Shown here in pieces: positions 37,631 through 44,916 of a DNA stretch of 64,000 nt. The notes under the pieces were generated by a model. The model made no database searches. It saw only the letters and a program-made list of their open reading frames with translations, and had not been told where the DNA came from. How positions within the stretch are numbered: the first letter of the stretch is position 1; the number at the start of each line of letters is the position of its first letter. Source of the stretch: Salmonella enterica subsp. enterica serovar Typhimurium str. LT2 (lineage in GTDB: Bacteria > Pseudomonadota > Gammaproteobacteria > Enterobacterales > Enterobacteriaceae); NCBI RefSeq assembly GCF_000006945.2, contig NC_003197.2, positions 744,001 to 808,000 of the forward strand, given 5' to 3'. The translations under genes were made by a program, and so were the position numbers.

Positions 37631-38197
37631 GTGAAAAGAAAATATCTTACGCAAGAAGAGATTGAAAAACTGCTGTCAGCGACCGACAGAATGCCCTTCC
37701 CGGAAAGAAACCGCTGCTTAATCCTGATGGCGTTTATTCACGGCTTCCGGGCCAGTGAGCTGCTGGGGCTGCGCTTGTCGGATATTGATCTTGCAGGAAG
37801 ACAGCTTTATATCCGGCGCCTCAAAAATGGCTTTTCAACGTGTCACCCCCTCCTTCCCGATGAGTATAACGTACTGAAAAGCTGGCTCAGGGCCAGGAAG
37901 TATCTTGAGAAAGGGGCTGACGGAGACTGGCTGTTCCTGTCGCTACGACGGCATCCGCTCAGCAGGCAACAATTTTTTTACATACTTCGTGAGGCAGGGC
38001 GGTTGGCCGAATTAACGATAGCGCCACATCCTCATATGCTGCGACATGCCTGCGGCTACGCCCTTGCTGATAAAGGGATTGATACACGACTCATACAGGA
38101 CTATCTGGGGCACAGGAATATCCAGCACACCGTAAGATACACCGCAAGTAACGCCGGGCGTTTTCATGGAATATGGCGAAAAAAACGTCGAGTATAA
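37631..38197 (+). CDS. FimB/FimE-type tyrosine recombinase
   Basis: A 188-residue tyrosine recombinase from a GTG start, the size of fimbrial phase switches such as FimB and much shorter than phage integrases. All six expected active-site residues are present: Arg40 (GFRASELLGL), Lys65, His135 and Arg138 (HPHMLRHACG), His161 (LGHRNIQHT) and Tyr170. It lacks the N-terminal arm-binding domain of integrases, so it is more likely to invert or resolve a short segment than to integrate an element. No strong ribosome-binding site. The inverted target is not obvious nearby. Confidence 0.85.
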   Translation: MKRKYLTQEEIEKLLSATDRMPFPERNRCLILMAFIHGFRASELLGLRLSDIDLAGRQLYIRRLKNGFSTCHPLLPDEYNVLKSWLRARKYLEKGADGDWLFLSLRRHPLSRQQFFYILREAGRLAELTIAPHPHMLRHACGYALADKGIDTRLIQDYLGHRNIQHTVRYTASNAGRFHGIWRKKRRV

Positions 38198-38845
38198 CCG
38201 TACGTTCTGATTCAAAAAGTTAAGTCCGCTTCGCGCTTTCATCATCCTCTCAGATTTACCCCTTCCACACAAGAGTCATACAATCGTAATCTATTGCTTA
38301 TTAAGGAGTTATCCATATAACAATAAAAAAACTAAGGGAAAATTTACCTGGTCCAACCAGCACTATGCTGTATCCATTTTTGTCCTGCCTGCACAAAATG
38401 TTAATTTTAAGTGTTAAAAAAACGTATTAAATAATACTTAATGCTGATTAATTATCATATCAAAGAATTAAATCCTTTATTTTACCTTTTGAATCATATT
38501 GTTAAATCACAGAGAAGTCTGTTCAGGGAAAGCTGATTTACATAATCAACATATAAATCAATAGATTACTGTGTTTTCTATTTGTCATTTTGTACTCCGC
38601 ACAGGGCAGAATTACCCTGCGGCAGGAGCATGTACTACCAGGGGGACTGACGGCCTGTGCAGCCGAAAAGCAGAACCGGACAGGGTGTCAGAGAGCAGTG
38701 TTTAGATAGGGCCAGACGTCATTTTTCATACAGACATGGAATGGCTCCCGGTCCACGAAAGGGTGCGGACATGTTGTTTCCACAACACGAAGCTGCCGTT
38801 GCTGGCGCAGTGCCGGGTCGGCAATGGCCAGAGGAGAACAATCTG
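38198..38845 (+). other. Long leader/spacer between the recombinase and the regulator pair
   Basis: 648 nt. The first ~380 nt are very AT-rich (38340-38580) and could carry promoters or H-NS sites. From about 38598 composition changes to GC-rich, with an inverted repeat CCGCACAGGG...CCCTGCGG (38598-38622). A frame open from 38657 runs into the next gene but its N-terminal part looks non-coding. I could not find a convincing pair of recombinase half-sites by eye. Confidence 0.5.
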
Positions 38846-38992
38846 ATGACGCAAGAATATGCGGAAATGTCCACCGGAAGGGGGGGGACCAGTAAGTGCC
38901 GGTACAGTATGGGGGCGAAAATATTTTTGCTCCTGCTGGCGGTCTCCACCGTCGCAGCGTTGTTCAGCCTGTACCAGGTTCTGACGTACTGA
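38846..38992 (+). CDS. Small single-pass membrane protein
   Basis: A 48-residue protein, MTQEYAEMSTGRGG..., with a polar N-terminus and one C-terminal hydrophobic helix (about residues 27-45, KIFLLLLAVSTVAALFSLY). Start chosen because GAGGAG lies nine bases upstream; the same frame is open from 38657 but that part has no coding character. The stop codon is one base before the ATG of the following HTH gene, so the two are probably coupled. Family not recognised. Confidence 0.55.
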   Translation: MTQEYAEMSTGRGGTSKCRYSMGAKIFLLLLAVSTVAALFSLYQVLTY

Positions 38993-38993
38993 T

Positions 38994-39734
38994 ATGCAGA
39001 CGTTAACCAGAGTACTGCCGCCTCTCCGGCTGATTATGTTTTGTCAGTCAGGCGAAAATCCTACGCAGTTTCCGGATACCGGCGGCCTTTGCGTGGAGGA
39101 CTGCGTTCGTCTCAGGACACCAGAAGGGCTGCTGGATCGGTTGCGTCGGTGGCCCGGCGCGATGGTGATATCCGCCGGACGGCCATCAACCCAGCTTCTG
39201 CTGTGGCAACAGGTTTTTCTGCGTTATCCGCGGACAGTGGTTTTTTGCAGCAGTAACGCGTTTTTACCGGTTGACGTCAGCGTGGAAGGTTACTTCCGCC
39301 ATCTGAGGCTGATTAAACGCGCCATGTCGGTAAGGGTTCTGGCCAGAATGGCTGAGCTTGCCATATGGTCATCACTACAGACATCGCCTTACGAGGAGGA
39401 GATGAAAAGCGCGTTGAGCGTGCCGGAGCTGGTGATGGAGATAAACAGCCGCACGCTGGTCAGGTTACTGTCAGAGCGTCTGCCAAAACAGGGACGGCGG
39501 GTGCTGGGATTACTGTTGTCAGGCTGTAGCCCGGAAATGACGGCCCGTATGCTGGGAACCGGCGTGAGGCAGGTCTGGCTCGCGGAGCAGACGCTGAAAC
39601 AACGCTGGGATATCCCGACAGGAGTACCGCTATCTGATGCGGTAAGAATAAGGATACCGGACGTCGGTCCGGACATTAGCCAACAGAGTGGGTTGGTAAA
39701 AACTGGGGCCGGTAACGCACCGGATTTATGCTGA
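38994..39734 (+). CDS. LuxR-type helix-turn-helix protein, putative regulator
   Basis: A 246-residue protein. The C-terminal third (about residues 165-215, with RRVLGLLLSGCSPEMTARML and RQVWLAEQTLKQRW) fits a LuxR/FixJ-type HTH: a helix, 'G-S-E-A-R-L'-like turn and recognition helix. The N-terminal part has receiver-like strands (GAMVISAG, TVVFCSSN) but no acidic phosphorylation pocket that I can see. The style resembles fimbrial and BglJ/YjjQ-type regulators. Normal-to-high GC, unlike the genes that follow. Targets unknown; the recombinase and polysaccharide operon are candidates. Confidence 0.65.
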   Translation: MQTLTRVLPPLRLIMFCQSGENPTQFPDTGGLCVEDCVRLRTPEGLLDRLRRWPGAMVISAGRPSTQLLLWQQVFLRYPRTVVFCSSNAFLPVDVSVEGYFRHLRLIKRAMSVRVLARMAELAIWSSLQTSPYEEEMKSALSVPELVMEINSRTLVRLLSERLPKQGRRVLGLLLSGCSPEMTARMLGTGVRQVWLAEQTLKQRWDIPTGVPLSDAVRIRIPDVGPDISQQSGLVKTGAGNAPDLC

Positions 39735-39871
39735 CAGCATATTTACATCATGCCGCGCGGTATTCAGACCCATAATGTTGCGTTCTGAATGAGTTATCTT
39801 CACAAAATAAATATGGCAATCATCGTTGTCCGGAAATACCGCATAACATGTGACATTAATGAATCTGTAAT

Positions 39872-39907
39872 CAGTGCGAGGGTTTACGCGCTGTGGCGGT
39901 AGCGTGG
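39872..39907 (+). promoter_or_regulatory. JUMPstart element with ops sequence (RfaH recruitment)
   Basis: The ops core GGCGGTAGCGTG is at 39895-39906 and is preceded by CAGTGC at 39872, the usual left end of the 39-bp JUMPstart motif of O-antigen, capsule and LPS-core operons. In the nontemplate strand ops pauses RNA polymerase and loads RfaH, suppressing termination over long operons. It lies 114 nt before glf, on the coding strand, in the 285-nt spacer between the regulator and glf. Confidence 0.88.
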
Positions 39908-40019
39908 AATTATCTGGATGCGTTGAGTAAATTTCACTTTACCCTTCTGATATAAATGAAAATGGTTCTGGATAAACTATCTAATATTATCTGTGTCTGC
40001 AAACAGAGTGACAAAAATA

Positions 40020-41171
40020 ATGCAACGTAAAAAGATACTAATTGTAGGTGCGGGCCTTTCAGGCGCAGTAATAGCACGCCAGTTAGCCGAGCAGGGACAT
40101 GTAGTCAATATTATTGATCAACGTTCACATATCGGTGGTAACGCTTATGATGCCCGAGATGAGCACACGGGTATTATGGTGCACGTTTATGGTCCTCATA
40201 TTTTTCATACTGATAATGAAACTGTATGGAATTATGTAAATAAATACGCTGAGATGATGCCTTATATCAATAAGGTTAAGGCCACAGTAAATGGTCAGGT
40301 ATTTTCTCTACCTATCAATCTTCATACCATCAATCAATTTTTTGGTGTCGCCTGCTCACCTGATGACGCCAGGAAATTACTGCTTCAAAAATGTGATAGC
40401 ACCATTCTGGAACCACAAAATTTTGAGCAACAGGCCTTGCGTTTCATTGGTAAAGAGTTATATGAAGCCTTTTTTAAAGGTTATACCATTAAACAATGGG
40501 GGCTTCATCCTTCCGCGTTACCCGCTTCTGTATTGAAACGTATCCCTGTTCGTTTTAATTATGATGATAACTATTTCAATCATAAGTTTCAGGGAATACC
40601 AAAATTTGGTTATACACAAATGGTCAAGTCCATTGTCGAACACGAAAATATCGCTGTTGAACTATGTCGCTCCTTCACTCAGGAAATGCGGACAAATTAT
40701 GATCATGTTTTTTTCAGTGGCGCGCTGGATGCCTTTTACTCCTGTCAATATGGCCGACTGGAATATCGTACATTAGACTTTAAAAAAATAATTTGCCAGA
40801 GTGATTATCAAGGATGCGCAGTAATGAATTATTGTTCAATAGATACTCCTTATACTCGGATTACTGAGCACAAATATTTTTCTCCGTGGGAGAGACATGA
40901 AGCTTCAATATGTTATCAAGAATATAGTCGGGAATGTGAAGCTGGTGATATACCCTACTATCCTGTTCGCAGGGCAGATAAAATGGATTTACTGAATAAA
41001 TATCTGTCGCGGGCTAAAAAAGAAAAAAATATTACTTTCATTGGTCGTCTTGGCACTTATCGTTATCTCGATATGGACATCACGATAGCTGAAGCATTAC
41101 AGACGGCGGACGTATACTTAACGTCGCTATATGAACAAAAAGAAATGCCAGCTTTTACAGTTACCGTTTGA
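40020..41171 (+). CDS. glf: UDP-galactopyranose mutase
   Basis: A 383-residue FAD enzyme converting UDP-galactopyranose to UDP-galactofuranose, the donor for Galf-containing glycans. The Rossmann motif ILIVGAGLSGAVIA is at residues 6-19, followed by IDQRSHIGGNAYD and PHIFHTDNETVWNYVN, both typical of Glf. I chose the ATG at 40020; a GTG 27 nt upstream is in frame but precedes the conserved start. First gene of the AT-rich cluster. Its stop codon overlaps the next start (TGATG). Confidence 0.95.
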   Translation: MQRKKILIVGAGLSGAVIARQLAEQGHVVNIIDQRSHIGGNAYDARDEHTGIMVHVYGPHIFHTDNETVWNYVNKYAEMMPYINKVKATVNGQVFSLPINLHTINQFFGVACSPDDARKLLLQKCDSTILEPQNFEQQALRFIGKELYEAFFKGYTIKQWGLHPSALPASVLKRIPVRFNYDDNYFNHKFQGIPKFGYTQMVKSIVEHENIAVELCRSFTQEMRTNYDHVFFSGALDAFYSCQYGRLEYRTLDFKKIICQSDYQGCAVMNYCSIDTPYTRITEHKYFSPWERHEASICYQEYSRECEAGDIPYYPVRRADKMDLLNKYLSRAKKEKNITFIGRLGTYRYLDMDITIAEALQTADVYLTSLYEQKEMPAFTVTV

Positions 41172-42064
41172 TGAAGTGTACAGCGCTAATCGTAACTTTT
41201 AACCGTCTTGAAAAATTAAAAAAAAGTGTGCGAGAGACTGTTAAGGCGGGTTTTTCCTCTATTGTTATCGTTAATAATGGCTCAAGCGACGGTACCAGGG
41301 AATGGCTTTCTTCATTAAGTGAACCTGGCATCACGATACTTAATCTTAAAGATAATCTTGGTGGTGCTGGCGGATTTAAAGTAGGTAGTCAATATATATG
41401 CTCATATAGTAATGCCGATTGGGTATTTTTCTATGATGATGATGCTTACCCGGAAATTAATATTTTAAAGCATTTCTCGTTATTAGATACCTCAAGATAC
41501 CGTATATTTGCGTCGCGAGTTCAGGACACCTATGGGCGGTCTTGTCGGATGAATTTGCCTTTCATTAGGGTCCCATCTACGGTGTTTGAGACTATTTATT
41601 ATGCGATGCGCCCAGAGAGGTTTTCTCCAGTAAGAACTCAGGTTACTGATGTTCAAACTGTGTCATTCGTTGGTATGATTATTGATCGAAAGGTATTGAA
41701 TAACCATCTTAACGATATCCATGATGAACTTTTCCTTTATTATGATGATTTTTTCTTTGGTTATAAGCTAGTATTGTCCGGGCAGAAAATTCGTTACTCC
41801 CCAGAAATTAAATTTATTCATGATATCTCTATTCATGGAAAGTGTATCTGCCCCGAATGGAAAGTATATTATCTTTGTAGAAATTTGTTGCTGCTGAGAA
41901 AACTTTTACCCGTTCCCAGGATATTCAGTGTTCTTTCTATAGTGTTACGCCTCTCTAAATATCTCGCCATATTACCATGGCAGCGTAAGAAATTTCGTTA
42001 TCTATATTTTATCTGGCAGGGAATACTTCATGGACTTAAAGGTATTAGTGGGAAATATCATTAG
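41171..42064 (+). CDS. GT2-family glycosyltransferase, galactofuranosyltransferase-like
   Basis: A 297-residue GT-A fold transferase. ALIVTFNRLEKL at the N-terminus, VNNGSSDGTREWL, NLGGAGGF and the metal-binding FFYDDDAYPE (Asp 89-91) match the rhamnosyl/galactofuranosyl GT2 branch (GlfT1/WbbO-like). No membrane helix is evident, so it probably acts at the cytoplasmic face on an undecaprenyl-linked acceptor. Coupled to glf, which supplies a plausible donor. Acceptor and linkage are not known. Confidence 0.82.
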   Translation: MKCTALIVTFNRLEKLKKSVRETVKAGFSSIVIVNNGSSDGTREWLSSLSEPGITILNLKDNLGGAGGFKVGSQYICSYSNADWVFFYDDDAYPEINILKHFSLLDTSRYRIFASRVQDTYGRSCRMNLPFIRVPSTVFETIYYAMRPERFSPVRTQVTDVQTVSFVGMIIDRKVLNNHLNDIHDELFLYYDDFFFGYKLVLSGQKIRYSPEIKFIHDISIHGKCICPEWKVYYLCRNLLLLRKLLPVPRIFSVLSIVLRLSKYLAILPWQRKKFRYLYFIWQGILHGLKGISGKYH

Positions 42065-42076
42065 CAGGACGAAGAG

Positions 42077-43210
42077 ATGAAAAGGTTATGTTATTTTGTA
42101 AATTCAGACTGGTACTTTGATTTACATTGGACAGAACGTGCGATAGCGGCAAGGGATGCGGGTTATGAAATTCATATCATAAGTCATTTTATTGGTGAAG
42201 AGATTATAAAAAAATTCAAAACGCTTGGTTTTATTTGTCACAATGTGTCTCTTGTTGCTCAGTCATTTAATATGTTTGTTTTTTTTAGAGCATTCCTTAA
42301 CGCTCGGAAAATTATTAAAGAGATTAATCCTGACTTATTGCATTGTATTACGCTCAAACCTTGCCTGATTGGTGGGGTTAGCGCCAGGAGAAGTAATAGT
42401 CCAGTTGTTATCAGCTTTGTCGGACTTGGTCGAATCTTTTTATATAATACCGTGCCAATGAGAATATTGCGTGCGTTAACCGTTTTGGTTTACAAATATA
42501 TTGCCGGTAATAAGCGTGGTGTTTTTATTTTTGAACATGATAAAGATCGACGAAAAATATCGCGTTTAGTAGGTATTGATTATCATAAAACTATCGTTAT
42601 CGAAGGTGCTGGAATTAACCCGGATATTTATAAATTCTCTATAGAGAAAAAACATGAGATACCGATAGTCCTTTTTGCAAGCCGAATGTTATGGAGTAAA
42701 GGTCTTGGCGATCTCATTGAAGCAAAAAAGATCCTCAGACAAAAAAATATTCATTTTGTTTTAAATGTTGCAGGTATATTGGCCGAGGACGATAAAGATG
42801 CTATCCCTTTGGAGCTCATTCATCACTGGCATAATGAAGGACTAATTAACTGGCTGGGACGCTCTTCGAATGTATATGAGCTTATTCAGAAATCGAATAT
42901 CGTTGCATTACCATCTATTTATCCGGAAGGAGTACCACGGCTTTTATTAGAGGCATCATCTGTAGGACGTGCATGTATTGCTTATGATACCGGCGGATGT
43001 GATAGCTTAATTATTCATAACTATAATGGGTTGATCGTGAAAAGTAATTCAGCTCAGGAGTTAGCGGTAGAATTAGAGTATTTGTTAAAAAATCCACAGA
43101 TTCGCTTAGAGATGGGGGCGAATGGAAGAAAACGTGTAAAGGAATTGTTTTCCAGCATATTAGTCATTAATAAGACATTGCAAATTTATAAAGACACTAT
43201 TGGTTGCTAA
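42077..43210 (+). CDS. GT4-family glycosyltransferase
   Basis: A 377-residue GT-B fold transferase. The C-terminal donor domain has VLFASRMLWSKGLGDLIEA (about residues 195-213) and the nucleotide-sugar motif ALPSIYPEGVPRLLLEASSVGRA with the E-x7-E pattern (about residues 276-298). The start follows GACGAAGAG. Retaining enzymes of this family add hexoses or N-acetylhexosamines; the exact sugar cannot be read from sequence. 12 nt after the preceding GT2 gene. Confidence 0.85.
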   Translation: MKRLCYFVNSDWYFDLHWTERAIAARDAGYEIHIISHFIGEEIIKKFKTLGFICHNVSLVAQSFNMFVFFRAFLNARKIIKEINPDLLHCITLKPCLIGGVSARRSNSPVVISFVGLGRIFLYNTVPMRILRALTVLVYKYIAGNKRGVFIFEHDKDRRKISRLVGIDYHKTIVIEGAGINPDIYKFSIEKKHEIPIVLFASRMLWSKGLGDLIEAKKILRQKNIHFVLNVAGILAEDDKDAIPLELIHHWHNEGLINWLGRSSNVYELIQKSNIVALPSIYPEGVPRLLLEASSVGRACIAYDTGGCDSLIIHNYNGLIVKSNSAQELAVELEYLLKNPQIRLEMGANGRKRVKELFSSILVINKTLQIYKDTIGC

Positions 43211-43338
43211 CACCATAAAGTGCTTATGAAGTAGGTCAGTGTTTAGATAAATAGTATGTAAATATTATAGAAAATAAATAAGTTATATTTTCATATCGTT
43301 AAAGAATAAGTTCTTCAGGTAAAGGTGACACGGAAACA

Positions 43339-44109
43339 ATGAATGATTTGAAAGAAGCTCTGGCCAGGCACCAACTTTGGATTTCGCTAGGTTGGAATGA
43401 TGTCCTGGGACGATACCGGCGATCGGTGTTAGGGCCTTTTTGGATAACGATTTCGATGGGGGTCACCATATCAGCGATGGGACCTCTTTACGGTTCGCTG
43501 TTCAGTTCTGGTTCCGAAAATTTTATCATGCATCTTACTTTAGGTATGATCTTTTGGGCCTTTCTATCAGCAACTATTAATGAGTCATGCGGAATATTTA
43601 ATGAGTCCGCATCAATTATTAAACAATCTGACCTTCCGCTATATTTATATATATTACGTGTTTTCTATCGGCAGTTTATGATTATGTTGCATAATTTTAT
43701 CATTATACCTTTCGTGATTTTTTTTACCAATACATCGGTAAATCTTGATATTCTCCTTTTTATACCTGCAATTGTAATAACATCCATCTCATTAATTTCT
43801 ACAGGTATGATTCTCGCCATTTTTTGCACAAGATATCGTGATATGGGACCGGTTGTTCAAAGTGTGGTAACGTTGTGTTTTTTTATAACTCCCATCATTT
43901 GGACATCGGAACAATTACCAAAGGGAAGAAAGGAGTTTGTTGATTATAATATTTTTTATTACTTTATGGAGATGCTCAGGAAACCATTAATGGGAACTGT
44001 ACCAGATGTAACTATATGGTTTTACACAATAATAACCTCTATTATTATGTTGATGGTCTCAACCTTAGTGTTGACTAAATATCGCTCAAGAATCGTATAC
44101 TGGTTATAA
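43339..44109 (+). CDS. ABC-2 polysaccharide exporter, permease subunit (Wzm type)
   Basis: A 256-residue integral membrane protein with about six helices. The N-terminal amphipathic segment LGWNDVLGRYRRSVLGPFWITISMG is a hallmark of polysaccharide-exporting ABC-2 permeases (Wzm, KpsM, TagG). It would flip or extrude an undecaprenyl-linked glycan across the inner membrane with the ATPase 3 nt downstream. The 128-nt spacer before it is AT-rich and has no visible gene. Confidence 0.9.
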   Translation: MNDLKEALARHQLWISLGWNDVLGRYRRSVLGPFWITISMGVTISAMGPLYGSLFSSGSENFIMHLTLGMIFWAFLSATINESCGIFNESASIIKQSDLPLYLYILRVFYRQFMIMLHNFIIIPFVIFFTNTSVNLDILLFIPAIVITSISLISTGMILAIFCTRYRDMGPVVQSVVTLCFFITPIIWTSEQLPKGRKEFVDYNIFYYFMEMLRKPLMGTVPDVTIWFYTIITSIIMLMVSTLVLTKYRSRIVYWL

Positions 44110-44112
44110 TTA

Positions 44113-44823
44113 ATGAAAATCTCTTGCAAAAACGTTGGCGTAATACTCCCTATATTTAACTCCAGCCACCGTTCATTTAAAAAAACTTTTCTACAGGCTG
44201 CTTCAGGTGGACGAATTGGCTCATCGAATACCGGGATTATTGAAGTAGAGGCATTAAAAAAAATTGATTTTACGCTTACCGAAGGTAACCGTCTTGCGCT
44301 TATCGGACACAATGGTTCGGGCAAAACAACTCTTCTGAGAGTACTTGCAGGGGCCTATAAACCAACTTCAGGGAAGTATGAATGTATTGGTCGAGTCACC
44401 AGCCTCATTGATCCCATGATGGGAATGGATGGTGAGCTTACCGGCCTGGAAAATATAAAACTGAGGGGACTATTTCTCGGTCTGTCAAAAAATGAAATAA
44501 AAAATATTACAGAAGATGTCATCGAGTTCAGCGAGTTAGGTGATTTTATTAAAATCCCCGTTAGAACGTATTCTAGTGGTATGGTTCTGAGGCTTGGTTT
44601 TTCTATTTCTACTGCAATTAATCCTGAAATTTTACTGATGGATGAATGGATGAGCGTGGGTGATAGTGATTTTAAAAGAAAAGCAGAGATGAGATTAAAT
44701 AGCTTTATCTCTAAAGCGGGCATTATGGTAATGGCCACTCACGATGATGAACTGGCTAAATCTGTATGTAATAAGTTCATCAGGCTTGAGCACGGTGAGA
44801 TAGTTAGCAAAGGCGGATTTTAA
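44113..44823 (+). CDS. ABC polysaccharide exporter, ATP-binding subunit (Wzt type, no carbohydrate-binding domain)
   Basis: A 236-residue ATPase. Walker A is GHNGSGKTT (about residues 65-73), the signature is YSSGMVLRLGFS (about residue 155) and Walker B is ILLMDEWMSVGD (about residue 175). It stops right after the nucleotide-binding domain, whereas O9a-type Wzt proteins continue with a carbohydrate-binding domain of about 150-200 residues. Short Wzt proteins are known from Klebsiella galactan export, where chain length is not set by a terminal cap. Confidence 0.9.
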   Translation: MKISCKNVGVILPIFNSSHRSFKKTFLQAASGGRIGSSNTGIIEVEALKKIDFTLTEGNRLALIGHNGSGKTTLLRVLAGAYKPTSGKYECIGRVTSLIDPMMGMDGELTGLENIKLRGLFLGLSKNEIKNITEDVIEFSELGDFIKIPVRTYSSGMVLRLGFSISTAINPEILLMDEWMSVGDSDFKRKAEMRLNSFISKAGIMVMATHDDELAKSVCNKFIRLEHGEIVSKGGF

Positions 44824-44916
44824 TATTCTTATTGCAGTATTTATATCACTACGCGGTGAGAAATTTACTATTTTATAATAGCGTTACCCCAGATAATATA
44901 AATTTATAGGTTCGTT

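Noticed and set aside
39694..39720. TTGG...CTGGGGCCGG near the end of the HTH gene as a FimB-like half-site (TTGGGGCCA)
   Set aside because: Only a partial single match and no inverted partner was found, so it is not evidence of an invertible segment.
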